From: Gonatopus flavifemur
Lineage: Eukaryota; Arthropoda; Insecta; Hymenoptera; Dryinidae
Reading direction: 5' to 3'
Length of the DNA stretch: 64,000 nucleotides
NCBI GenBank assembly: GCA_018340375.1
Contig: JAFFJZ010000003.1
Span: 50,995,006-51,059,005, forward strand
Part shown: positions 46,471 to 57,236 of the stretch, piece by piece
Numbering within the stretch: position 1 is the first letter of the stretch
How the letters are laid out: each line of letters begins with the position of its first letter
Notes under the pieces: generated by a model
Seen by the model: only the letters and a program-made list of their open reading frames with translations
The model's database searches: none
What the model was told of the DNA's origin: nothing
Position numbers and translations under genes: made by a program

Positions 46471-46499
46471 TTAACAACAAAACAGTTTTTTGCACCGAA

Positions 46500-47040
46500 A
46501 AGAACCGTTGTAGCTAAAATAATTGAAGCTGTAGCTATGTTTTAGCTACCGCAGTAGGAAATCGTAGCTGTAAATACACAGGTTTTGTGGTTGATATTTG
46601 GATCGCCAAATAATTTAACTGTCGAATTTCTTGCACACTGAGAAAAATCTGCATTGTAGAAATCATGTTTCAATATAGTAATGTATTTGACGGTGAAAAA
46701 GACATTATTTCGGTCATTATTTAATCAAAAATAATAATTACCAAGAGTTAGGTGATGAATACTATCTTCTTAGTTATTATTACCATGAACTAGGTGATAA
46801 ATACCATCTTTTTGGTGAATCAAACCGAATGTACGGTGAAATTCAACACTGAAAAGGTACTTTTCGCTGTTGAAAGGCTGGCTTCAGTTTTCATTATTTG
46901 ACAGGTGAAAAATATACGAAATAGAGGTTATTTTCACATTCCATTTTTCTCAGTGCAGCTACCGCTAAGTGAGTAGCTGTAACAGCTAAAAATAGCTCCC
47001 GTAGCTAATTTTTAGCTATCCAAATGATAGTCAATTATTT
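46500..47040. repeat. GTAGCTA-word repeat split by a MITE
   Basis: GTAGCT/AGCTAC words fill 46500-46590 and 46958-47035. The MITE at 46636-46955 lies between the two halves, which therefore read as one interrupted element. Confidence 0.6.
46636..46955. mobile_element. MITE, CACTGAGAAAAAT ends
   Basis: CACTGAGAAAAAT and ATTTTTCTCAGTG are exact 13-bp inverted ends. CA flanks both sides (46634-46635 and 46956-46957). Interior has AGGTGATGAATAC/AGGTGATAAATACC tandem words. It is inserted in the GTAGCTA-word repeat. Confidence 0.75.
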
Positions 47041-47199
47041 TTTTTCTTGTGAGGGTGTACAAAACTTGGAGTGAAACGTACACAAAAAGTCTATAACCGC
47101 CTTTTTCTCATGGTATTGTTTTTCTATCAATGTACTAAATTGTGCATTGAAGAAAAAGCCCTGAATCTCGAATATGAAAGTTCGAGATCATTGAAAATT

Positions 47200-48753
47200 T
47201 CATTACGGTACACAATCTCTGACAGACAACCTCCCTTCCGACCGGAAAGGAATCATACATCCCTCCTGATCCGAGACAAGAACCAAACCTCGTTCCTCAT
47301 TTATCCATTGGCGTATATCCCCGACCCTCCTTTTCTGCCTACATACCCTCATTCTCCCCAGTCTTTCTTTCGACTGAATCGGACACCCTCGTGTCGGCTT
47401 GCGAAGGTAGCCGAGTGAAGTCAAGGAAAAGATGGTTGTGGTGTGGCGGGCGTGGGGATGCGCACGCAATCCACCCTCACCCTTTCTGAACACGTCGTAG
47501 CCACCGACATAATCGAACTGGGAGCGCCGTGGTTCGTCGTCAGTGTTCTGTCACAAACACTGAATTTTCGACGTTTTACAAGAATCAGAAAGAAAAGCAT
47601 AGGAAAAAATGGAAAAGACAGAGAGAGTAGGAGAATAAATTTGATCTGAACTAAATTCCTGAACCGACGATTATAAAAGACAGTCGAAAACCCTCTACTT
47701 TCTCGAATAACGTCGTATATTATACACAACACGAGGCTTCTATACAATTGACGTTTATCATCCTCGTATACGGGAAGAACTGTAGGGCGAAAAGGCGAAT
47801 TTTCATACTGGTGGTTGTGACGGTGAATATTGATAACGAATTTTGCGGAGAGACAGGTGTGGTGATGCTGGTGGTGGTGCTTTATTACACACAGGGTGAC
47901 TCCTCGACTGGACAATAGGATTATGAAAAAAGAAAAATCAAGTTAATAATCGTTTCAAAACATCCCTTGGTTTCCTTCTTTTTTTGTCTTGCCTTTTATG
48001 TATATACATATATGTATATATGTATTACGTATATATATGAATATATCGGCACTCACAATGGCGACTACCATTTTTTGTCAGGTAAACTCTCTTCTCGTGA
48101 TATTATTCTTCAAGAAGTGAATAATAATAATAACTGTCGGAGTCTGTATACGATCAGATTATTACGTCGATGGAAAATTGAAATGAAAAATCAATTTGAA
48201 GCTGGTAGTGCTAAGAGCGATGTCATCCGAACGACACTTTTATCGTCGGGTCTATAGCTGGAGCGTAACTACTTATTTTGAAGATCAACGGGATGACGAC
48301 TGGTAATTCTCAAGTATTTGAAATTCGACGATGAATATTTCGATTTATTTAAAAGAGAATTCGTTCGTGAAATTCGTGTGTTTTGTCAATAAGTGTTTAT
48401 TACGTGTCAGTGCAATTGAGTGTGCCTGTGAGTGGGTGTGAGTGATTCTTGTGATGAAATCTACGAAAGTGGATTCTACCGGGGTGAGAATGCACTTTCG
48501 TATGAACAGTATGATGAAGATTGATGAGAAAACGATGATGCCCCATATCGTTACGATTATCCCTACGATGAATAAGATGGCACTAGAAGGAGACCTTGAA
48601 AAAATCCGAGCTACGAGGAAACGAGTATAGGTTGAAGAGAAAGAGGTTATATACCTTGCTGTTAGGTTTCACTGATTTATAACCTTCAACCTGGCGGACT
48701 ACCAAGAGGAAGGCGGGGGCGGAGGAGGCGGTGGAGGAGGATCGACAACGACC
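47200..48753 (+). promoter_or_regulatory. 5' flank and leader of the BRSK gene (candidate promoter region)
   Basis: 47200-47560 is the GC- and CpG-richest part of the window. Candidate signals downstream are a TATAAAAG box (47672-47679) and a TCAGTGCA arthropod-type initiator near 48407. Between the latter and the kinase ATG lies an ATG frame of about 58 codons (48454-48630) that would be an upstream ORF if transcribed. An in-frame TGA at 48673 and a glycine-coding GGA/GGC tract (48712-48741) precede the kinase ATG. None of these signals is proven; long frames on both strands here have no motifs. Confidence 0.3.
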
Positions 48754-48853
48754 ATGCAGACCAAAGATAACCAGGTTGGGCCCAACACCCAGGAGACCCA
48801 TCAATACGTTGGCCCGTACAGGCTCGAAAAGACATTGGGAAAAGGCCAAACCG
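48754..48853 (+). CDS. BRSK: BRSK/SAD-type serine/threonine kinase, first coding exon
   Basis: The exon encodes MQTKDNQVGPNTQETHQ followed by YVGPYRLEKTLGKGQT, which is the conserved start of BR serine/threonine kinases (BRSK1/2, SAD; Drosophila sugar-free frosting), including the start of the ATP-binding GxGxxG loop. After 33 codons and one base it meets a donor, G|GTAGGT, so the glycine codon is split. The start is the first in-frame ATG after a TGA at 48673 and has A at -3. SAD kinases act in neurons downstream of LKB1 in polarity and presynaptic organisation (family knowledge). The remaining exons are not in the window. Alternative: start in an upstream exon joined inside the glycine tract. 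Confidence 0.9.
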
Positions 48854-49169
48854 GTAGGTTTTTTCATTCTTTGAAATATTACATTTCGATCGTTGTTTCA
48901 AGGTACGCAATTTCATGTATTATTAAGAGTCACACGCACGTGATTCGATAAAGGAATCTCATAAGATTTTGTTTTCTTTTCGACGAGTGTGAAGAAATAT
49001 CGTTTCTTGGTGGGTATACTAGAGAAAAACGTATGCATACGCACAGCTCACGGTTCTTCCACAGGATACAATTTTAATAAAATCATATGAAGTCTCACAA
49101 GAGAAAATACATGGTGAACATATAGTAGTTTCTGAAACCATCTAATAATATATTTCGTAGGTTCTTTAA

Positions 49170-49387
49170 CCCTCAGTTACCCCACATGTTTTCGCATGTT
49201 TTCGTTAACCTTTCGTTGTGCTTTGCAATCAATTAAATGAAGCTTTTTCCATGATCAAGAATGTAGTATGGTTCTCGAACTTCATTCTTGTTCTTGTTTC
49301 AAATCGTACCTCTGCGCCCCTATGAACGGGAAATCAGATTTTCGAAAACCTCTTGTTCCCTTTAGACCCCCGTGGAGTAACTGAGGG
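49170..49387. mobile_element. piggyBac-type MITE, TTAA TSD, copy 1
   Basis: The ends CCCTCAGTTAC and GTAACTGAGGG are exact inverted repeats flanked by TTAA on both sides (49166-49169, 49388-49391), the target duplication of piggyBac elements. Interior non-coding. Lies in the presumed BRSK intron. Confidence 0.8.
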
Positions 49388-49550
49388 TTAATAAAAATAA
49401 AACGATTCAGATTTGTTGACTTCCACTCATTATGAATGGGAAATTGTTAATATACGTGTAATAAAAATTCATCAATTTCTTTCAATATTTCAATTTTGTT
49501 GAGGAAAATTCTACACAAATGTGAACCGTTTTATTTATAATTAATTATCT

Positions 49551-51256
49551 CTGCCGTACAACGGAAAGACCTACTTAAGTCGCATTTTTGACGAAAATGA
49601 GTTTTTTATATCAATGGATTCTGTAGAAATTGATAGTATGGCATTGATAAAAATTTCGAATGATAAATACTTTAAGCGTAATATCGATAAAAAAACCCGA
49701 GAAATATGGAGCAATTAGGATAGAAAATGTCGTAAGTAACATACGATTTGTAAATCGCCTCAAAGGGGTTACAAAATTCCTAAAAATACAAGGGAGAAAG
49801 ATCGTAAAGCACTTTACGTTGATTTTCGGTTTGTAAAAGAACCCGAGAACGGTCTGCAATACAACGCAAAAGTATCGTATGTACTTGGGTAGTTTCTTTT
49901 CTTGTAAATAGCTCGAGTTCAGCCCTCCCGTACTTGGAAAAAGCACGTAAGTACATTCCGGTAATATTCGATTGTCTTCGGCTGAAGTCGGAGTCGGAAA
50001 GATTTGAACGATGAATATAAACATATCAGGTGTGTTGTTGTGTTCTTTTTTAAAACTATAACCAAAAAATTAATGTTCGACATGCATTCCGATCCGAGTG
50101 AGTGAAATTTTTAGTTGTATAATTTTGACACTTACTATATTTCTTATTTCCCTTTTCACAAATCAGTATTATGTGTTACATCGCATAAATAGAGACATAA
50201 ATATGGATTGTGACATAATATAAATTGTGACATGGACTGAGTTTCATATTTTACAACGAATAAGGTTCACTCTTTGTAAAATAATTATTTAGTCACTGAA
50301 GGAGTTTTTTTTATAAACCACATACATAATCTGATGGAAAATGCTGAAGTGTTTATGACTAAACTGTGTCACAAATTCACAAAGGAAAAATGCTCCGGTA
50401 ATATATGGACAGTGAGAAAAATTGTCACTTCAACCGGAATTCTAATGGATTAAGTCTCCGGCACATTTAATAAAAACTCCGGTAAATTTAACAAGAATTT
50501 CAGTAAAGGTGACAGAGATTTTTCTTGCTATCCATATAGTAACCGGAAATCTGGTCAAATGACCAGTTCATTTTTTTCCGTGCACCCCTGTTACAATTAG
50601 CCCTGTCTGCCCTACCCGGGAAAAAAATTATTTTGTATCATTACACCTGACCATTGCTCTTCTGGATTTTGGATTTGATTTTTGATCACATAAAATGATT
50701 TCTTTCTGGGATAATAATTGTTACAATTCTTCAATGATTAAATTATGTTACTACATCGAAAAGATACACTAACATAGGTTTGTTGTTAATGAATGAACAT
50801 TTTTAATGAAAATCAATCAAGAACACTATAGAATAAATCTGGTATGTTTTTCAAGCAATATTAAAAATTCCTAAAACGACAGATTTATACGTAAAATGTA
50901 TCATTGAGAATCAGAATCAATGGAAGGAGATGTACTTAGGTAGTTTCTTCGCTTGTATGGCACGGTGATCCCGAGCGCTTATACTTGGATAAAAACCGTA
51001 AGTCACTTTGCGGCTTTTTTCGCTTGTATTTTGACGAAACCAAAAAACTTAAGTCCATTTTCACATGGTTATTGTTGAAAATGTTAATTTTTTTTTTGCA
51101 GAAGTAGACAGAACGCATTCGATTTACTGTAAAAAGAGTGTTACATTTATAAAAACTCCATCGTATTAAAGAATTCTGAAGGGAAATAGTAAATCTCGAT
51201 TTTTTTCTCCGTTTCGATCCGATTGCACTTAAGTAGGTTTTTCCGTTGTACGGCAG
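49551..51256. mobile_element. 1.7-kb TIR element, ATCT duplication
   Basis: CTGCCGTACAACGGAAAGAC and the following CTACTTAAGT are mirrored at the right end with one mismatch. ATCT flanks both ends. Just inside, GGTAGTTTCTT..TTGTA words recur near 49890 and 50940. No transposase frame was seen; the middle (50400-50590) has CCGGTAAATTT words and may be another insertion. Confidence 0.7.
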
Positions 51257-51504
51257 ATCTATATAAATCTAAAAACTAAAGAATATTCTTAGATTCTTCT
51301 AAAAGTTGTTCTATTTTAGAATATTATTTTCCTCCATGTACTTTTACGATTCACCGTATTCAGTTACGATGAGTCCAAAAGGAACTCTCCAATTTAGGCA
51401 AGTTAGGCATAGGGAGGTTTATGTTGGCTACATGTGGAAAAATTTTCAAAATTATATATAATATAATTTATGTGAAATTTCTGTATCATTATGAATAAAT
51501 TATA

Positions 51505-52038
51505 CCGGGTGTTCCATAATTCACTGAAAAAACTTCACAGGTGTTATTTTGTAATCAAAATGCCATAATTTCCCGTATTGAAAAATTTTTTTTTACCCTT
51601 AGTTTGTGAGATTTGAGCATTTTTAGATGTTTTTTTTAAATCCTAATCACCCGAAATGATCGTATGCTACATACTTTAGCCTGATAACATTCGCTGAGTT
51701 AGAGAAAGCCGGGTCTCTGGAATAAAATTGAAGTACCCTATCATTTTTCAATCCAAAGTTATAGCGATTCGAAGTTTTTTGGCTTCCAGCCAATCAGAAT
51801 CCAGCAACTTCAAATCATTATAGCTCCCAAACAAAGAATACCAGGATGGTTCCATTTTTTTCTGAAGTATGTACTACACACTGCTCTTGAATGATTTGGA
51901 TTTGAAAAAAAAAAACTAAAAATGCTCACACCTCAAAAACTAAGCCTCAAAACAAATCTTTTGATACGGAAAATTATTGCATTTTGACCACAGAATGACT
52001 TATGTGAAGTTTTTTTCAGCGAATTCTGAAACACCCAG
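51505..52038. mobile_element. MITE with long TIRs (CCGGGTGTTCC), TA TSD
   Basis: CCGGGTGTTCCATAATTC and AACTTCACAGG are mirrored near 51985-52038 (ending AACACCCAG), about 75 bp of imperfect TIR, with TA outside both ends. A further mirrored pair (CTTCAAATCATTATAGCT against TTATAGCGATTCGAAG) deepens the hairpin. Confidence 0.8.
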
Positions 52039-53322
52039 TATATAATTCTGAAATATTTTCCACTGGAGCGATGCGCGATATTTGATACCGTCAATATTTC
52101 CCAAATCTGTCAAATGGACTTTAGAAATTGGAACAATTGATTAGAATGAGAAACAATTCACAAGAATTCTTCAAGATTATTATTCTTATTCTGATAAAAT
52201 TCTTCCTTCTCTAATTTTTTTTTCAGATTGATATTTCATAAGAGTCCATTAGTGATGACCGATCTTAAAAAAATCGATCCTTTTATATAATAAATTTATC
52301 GAGTTTTTATTGATGGTCATATCATTTTGATCCAAATTCTATAAAAACTCTACAACAAAGAATCGATTTTCTCCAGCATCGACCATCACTAGACTCAACA
52401 AAATTGTTGACGAAAAAATATATATTATGAAATATTCCCTACTATTGGTTATTGGTTTATGTACGAATTGGATGCAATACAGTATTGATCGAGATATAAT
52501 TTCATAAAGTTTATATAAAATATATATATATCAGGTGTGTGCGATTACTCGAAATTATCGAGTGTTTTCGAGTCAAGTCGAGTACCTTCCTCTACTCCAC
52601 ATTCTTCAGCTACTCGAAGTTCTCCGAGCTACTCGGAATTCTTCGGGGTACTCGCAATTTTTCGAGTAATTCGTTAATTTTCTCAAAAATTTCCAGGAAG
52701 TCTATAGATCTTCCTTCGTTCAACTTTTATTCATTATTTTCTCCACTTTTTCTACAGGCGTAATTATTTCGTAACAACATCATTCATTCCGCAACAACAA
52801 AAAATGGACTCATTTATTGCTCAATGCCTAGTCTATGACTTTTGTCAAATAAGCAACAAGGGATTAAGCAACAAGTGAGTTAGTTTTTTGTTATTCATAT
52901 TCGTATTTGACTTTATATTTGAATATTTAATATATGATTTCTTTAAATTTTTGATGAAAATATTCTTCTTTTTCTTCTAAAAATTACATGTATTCATTAT
53001 TCAATTCATTATTAATCTTTAAAAAATACATACACTAAAGATAATGTGAGTAAATATTTCTATAAGTCCATTGTTCCTTTTTCAATATTATGATTAGAAT
53101 TCTTCTTCGTTCCATCTTGCATTACAATATGTAAAAATCTATGGTTTGAAAATATATCAGTTGTATTTTTCATATCTGAAATTATTTTACAATGAATTAT
53201 TGCTCTCATTTCTTTGAAATAATTCAGTTACACGTTTTACAAACTTCGATGGGAAATATTTGGATGATATTAAAATCATTAAATGAGCCTATTGTACTTT
53301 ATCTGGAATGTTTTTTGTTTAG

Positions 53323-53817
53323 ATGAACCTCCATCAAAACTATTGAAATTCCTTGCAACTATCGATAAAGAAAATCCTCAAAAACTTGATGCATCGGAAC
53401 AAGAAGTGAAGAGATATTTTTCAGAAAGCTTGATGTCGCCAGATACACGGAGAAAAGAGATCTGCTAAAAAGTACCATACTTTATAGTGTTCGAGCATCA
53501 GTCTTGTCCAGATCAAATTATTTACATGAAAATATCTACAAAAGTAGTATACTTGTTTAGAAAAGTCCAAGCCAGTATGGTACTTTTAGAGGTATTTTCA
53601 CGTAAATAATTTGATCTGGACAAGACTGATGCTCAAACACTATAAAGTATGGTACTTCTTAGCAGACCTTTTTTCTCCGTGTACAAATGACAGATTATGG
53701 TGGAAACAAAAGTCAAATGAATATCATATAATAGCTCGACTTGCTTAGATCTTTCTATCTGATCCCGCAACTCAAGTAGGCAGCATAGAACAAGATGACT
53801 TGCTCTATGTGATATGA
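53323..53817 (+). pseudogene. hAT transposase C-terminal fragment, interrupted by a MITE
   Basis: The frame, preceded by a TGTTTTTTGTTTAG acceptor-like tract, reads PPSKLLKFLATIDKENPQKL and EVKRYFSESLMSPD. It then meets the MITE at 53446-53681 and continues with RLWWKQKSNEYHIIARLA, an in-frame TAG (53746-53748), IFLSDPATQVGSIEQDD and a TGA (53815-53817). The 'WW..N...Y..LA.LA..FLs.PAT' pattern is the hAT dimerisation region. The upstream catalytic portion is absent. Confidence 0.75.
53446..53681. mobile_element. MITE, CACGGAGAAAAG ends, about 90-bp TIRs
   Basis: The arms (CACGGAGAAAAGAGATCTGC.. against GCAGACC..TTTTCTCCGTG) match for about 90 bp with few differences, through CATCAGTCTTGTCCAGATCA. 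TA lies on both sides (53444-53445, 53682-53683). Removing it and one TA restores the hAT reading frame, which dates it after the hAT insertion. Confidence 0.9.
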
Positions 53818-54176
53818 AATGGAACAGTATATTGGAGAAATGTGTAGGAAAATAAATTAACTTCTTCAATGATTCCGATAAATTTCGATCAGCACATACT
53901 GCAATTGGTTGAAAATCTCTATTCTGAAATCATTACCAATTTAGAATATTCAGAAATAATCTAAAAATTATTGATGGAAGAACAACCTAAAACAAAATGT
54001 AAACTACGTCATAATGACAAACAAAGCTTCCCTCTAACGAGGAAACAATAATGAAAATTATAATACGTCATTCTCCTATTTGAAGAAGATTTGAAATAAT
54101 TTGAATAACACAATATTGTCCCCTGCTTTGTGAAGTTTCAGGGTCTTCATGAAATTTAAATGTTGCATGTGCTCTG

Positions 54177-54450
54177 CTCTCTAAAATTTGTAGAGTGAGA
54201 TTTCACTCTTTAGCCAGCCAAAAATGAGCTTGTCGAAATTTCGAGTGAAATTTCCACTCTTTTAGAGTGACAGTCTACGGTTTGAGGTTAGAAACTCACA
54301 GCCACTCCAATTTTAGAGTGAATTTTCTGCTCTAAAAGAGTGAGAGTTCACTCGATACGAGTGAAAATCCCACTCGAAGCGGACTAACTCACTTCTGAGA
54401 CTTAGTGGAGTGAAACACGTGATTTTTCACTCTTTCGGATTTAGAGAGTG
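54177..54450. mobile_element. GAGTG-word MITE, copy in the hAT element
   Basis: The ends GCTCTCTAAAATTTG and GGATTTAGAGAGTG are inverted. Inner sequence (TTTCACTCTTTAGCCAGCC, AACTCACTTCTGAGACTTAG) is closely paralleled by the copy at 61549-61802, so these two are the most similar pair of this family here. Confidence 0.75.
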
Positions 54451-54592
54451 GATTCTCGGAATTCATTAAATACTTGGAAATTTATCGCGTCCTTGAAAAA
54501 TCATTGAATACTCGAAAGTTTTCGAGTACTCGACTCGACTCGAAACTCAAATTACTCGACTCGAAAAAATCACTACTCGCACACCCCTAATA

Positions 54593-54595
<3 letters not shown>

Positions 54596-54626
<31 letters not shown>
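54596..54626. repeat. (TA)n microsatellite
   Basis: About 15 TA dinucleotides immediately outside the hAT element's right target duplication. Confidence 0.9.
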
Positions 54627-54627
<1 letters not shown>

Positions 54628-54829
54628 TACATAAATCATATATAAATTTTGAAAAATCATGTTTCAAGACGCAATGTTCATATAGTACCAATTGTACCAT
54701 ATGGTTCCATATAGTCCTTGTACCAACTACCTGAATAAGATTTCGAATGGAGAAGAAATTGGAATTATTGAATAACATTGATTTCTTCAAGTTTTATGAT
54801 TCCGAAGTTTTTGAGAGGTCTATTTGGTG

Positions 54830-55470
54830 AAATTTTGGAAAGAATAAAGCCTTGTACAGAAAAATAATTATGGAGCTCTTTTTCAATGAAAATTTTTCCA
54901 TGTTGAAATTTATTTATTTTTTTTTCATATCGATCCCACAGTATTCTTTGAATTTTTGGGATTATCTTGAATGATCAGTAAAGACGCATGTACCAAACAA
55001 AATTCGAGAATCTTCAATTTTTAGATGTGATTCGAAGGCATTTCACCGATCATGATCAATCAATTGGTTTTTAGTTGGAGAGTAATATTACCTAAAGATT
55101 CTTTAAGGGGTATCGCCACTGTCACCGCTGAAAAAACGGATTTCCTAAAGGTAGTAACAAAAAACTATTCGTGTATGTCATTAGTCATCTATTGAGGTAC
55201 AAATGAAACAAATCTTATCCAAAAACATTACAAAATAGTGGTACGGTAATCGTTTCCCCAACGCACTTCCATTTTGAAATCCTCCGCGACACGTATCAAA
55301 ACTGGCATAATTTTCTCATTTAGAACACAATGAAAAATATCTTCTCAGTTCAAATGAGTATAGCTAGTATCGAATTTTGTAAAAATTGATGCTTGTGTAA
55401 CTGGCCCGCCTTTGAGCAGAATAGTCGAATCTTCGACGAGGAAAAGGTCACTTAATTGTTTACAAAGAAT
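54830..55470. other. Unassigned intronic stretch
   Basis: No supported feature between the TA microsatellite region and the second piggyBac-type MITE. Confidence 0.4.
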
Positions 55471-55481
55471 TTTCTGGTTAA

Positions 55482-55576
55482 CCCTTGTCTGGGCACTTGG
55501 AATTTTTTATGTCATTGCGCACCCAGGATTTCCATTGGGAGGTGAAAAATGAACCTGCCCTAAGAGAACCTGAGGG
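55482..55576. mobile_element. piggyBac-type MITE, TTAA TSD, copy 2
   Basis: CCCTTGTCTGGG and CCTGAGGG-type ends are flanked by exact TTAA (55478-55481 and 55577-55580). At 95 bp it is shorter than copy 1 and its ends match each other less well. Confidence 0.6.
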
Positions 55577-56030
55577 TTAATTTTATTGAAAATTCCAATC
55601 ATTATATTGAAGATGTGGTTTGCATTTGAAAAGAATATCTTGAAAATTGTAGGAGTTGTGCGTGTTGATTTAAAAGATCGTGTTGTCAGAAAAACGCGTT
55701 TGAAGGTTTGAAACAGGTTTTAGACCATTAGAAATATGACTGTTGTACATTTTTCTAACATCAAAAACTTCTTTCGTTTCATATTTTCGAGAGTTCAAAG
55801 TATCTTCCAGACCAAAAAAAAACAGATTTTCTGAACATTTTATAGTCGCCATACTCTTTAAATCAAGAATCACTTTCTCGAAGCGATTGAAAATAAATAG
55901 AAAGATTTGTTGTTCTCTCATTTTCTTCATATCGAAATACAGGTTTTGTGACAAGAAAGAAAATTTGTATTCATTGAAAAAGCGTGCAATTGAAATGACA
56001 GATTTAGGGAGAAAATGTAAGCATTCCAGG

Positions 56031-56516
56031 TAGGAAATGCCAATATTGACAACTGGCCCATGCTTGGCAAAATACTGAGCTGCCAAGCATCGCGAACCAA
56101 TATTGGTCCAATATACAACCGTTGTTCATTCTAAAAACTATACCGGGTTTCATAGGAGATGCTAATATAACAACTGGTGCAAGCTTGGCAGAATATTGGG
56201 CTGCCAAACATGGCGAACCAATATCAACCCAATATAAAACCGTTTGTTATTTGAGAACCCACACCATGTTTCATACGGAAAGTCTATACAACAAGTGGTT
56301 CAAGATTGGCAAAACATTGAGCTGCCAACCATGGTGAACCAATATCGGCCTAATATTAGACCATTTGTTATTTGAAAATCTATACCACGTTTCGTAGGGA
56401 ATGTCATTACAACAAGTGGTTCAAGCTTGGCAAAAGCTTAAACTGTCAAGTATGGTGAACCAATATTGGGTCAATGTACATCAATGTTTATTTGAGAACC
56501 TATGCCACATCTCCAT
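56031..56516. repeat. Four tandem copies of a 121-bp TTGGC-containing unit
   Basis: Units start near 56031, 56152, 56274 and 56395. Each has ACAACTGG/ACAAGTGG, AGCTTGGCA, GCTGCCAAGCAT and GAACCAATATYGG in order and ends near ATACCRYGTTTCA. Overlapping frames on both strands follow the repeat. The unit is part of a larger TTGGC/GGGCC-word zone reaching 56920. Confidence 0.85.
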
Positions 56517-56639
56517 GTTAGTGATTTTTACAGAGTTGTACCGATATCCCTGTTAAAAATCTCATCGTTTTCTATGGGAAATTTTTTGCAGGGATGGCAT
56601 AAAAAATGACGTCATTTGTTTCTCCAAGAAGTATGTTTG

Positions 56640-56922
56640 AAGAATCAGGTTGAAGCATGGCAAAAGTTAATATACACAACTTGGGCCAGGTCCGGTTCAA
56701 TCGTATGAGCCAAGCACCAAAATACTCATGATACATATATCATGAGACATTGAGCCATGCTTGGCATTGCATTCTGGCCCAATATTGAGTACCAAGCCTG
56801 GCACTAGGTTATCATCCCAAGCTTTCACCAAGTCTGGGCCATTTTTTCTCATGGATTCTGGCCCAATATAAGTCATAATTGGGCCGAGATCGGGCCAAGC
56901 TTGGGTCATTTCTTGATTCCTG
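56640..56922. repeat. TTGGCCC/GGGCCAA-word repeat
   Basis: GGGCCA, TTGGCA, GCCCAATAT and CAAGCTTGGG recur on both strands. The zone ends abruptly at the LINE fragment near 56924, which suggests an insertion boundary. Confidence 0.6.
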
Positions 56923-56924
56923 CA

Positions 56925-57236
56925 TGTTGAGATTTGCGGATGACATAGTTATATTAGCTGCAAGTGGTGCTGAGTTAGGAAATATTCTCAACACTATGGG
57001 AACAATATTGTTAGAAAATTATTGTATGAATATAAATGAGGACAAAACAACATTCATGATTTGCACAACAGCGAAAACATCAAAAAGAACGAGAATCAAA
57101 ATAGATGCAGAGACAATTCAGCAAGTCAAAGAATTTAAATATCTAGGAAGCATAATTACAGAAAGCGGTGAAAGCGCAAGAGATATAAAAGCGAAAATAG
57201 CACAAGGAAAATAGGCTTTCCACCCAAAGAAACAGT
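56925..57236 (+). pseudogene. Non-LTR retrotransposon RT fragment with FADD box
   Basis: The frame reads LRFADDIVILAASGAELG, CMNINEDKTTFMICT, RIKIDAETIQQVKEFKYLGS, ITESGESARDIKAK and then a TAG (57212-57214) before AFHPKKQL. FADD is the catalytic motif of non-LTR reverse transcriptases. The piece is truncated at the left by the GGGCC-word repeat and at the right by the pogo insertion at TA (57237-57238). It overlaps in content with 37432-37850. Confidence 0.8.

Larger units (their letters stand above)
52532..54589 (+). mobile_element. hAT element, 2.06 kb, 8-bp target duplication
   Basis: The ends CAGGTGTGTGCGATTACTCG and (inverse) TAGGGGTGTGCGAGTAGTG are hAT-like, flanked by ATATATAT and ATATATTT. 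The subterminal zones repeat CTCGA/TCGAG, as in the MITE at 34905. It carries a broken transposase C-terminus (53323-53817), a CACGG MITE (53446-53681) and a GAGTG-word MITE (54177-54450). Confidence 0.8.

Noticed and set aside
47421..47915. 164-codon minus-strand frame and a 115-codon plus-strand frame next to it
   Set aside because: GC-rich promoter-like region; no motif, and overlapping frames on both strands are expected from composition.
55670..56086. 138-codon minus-strand frame and its plus-strand partner
   Set aside because: AT-rich intronic sequence running into the TTGGC tandem repeat; no motif.
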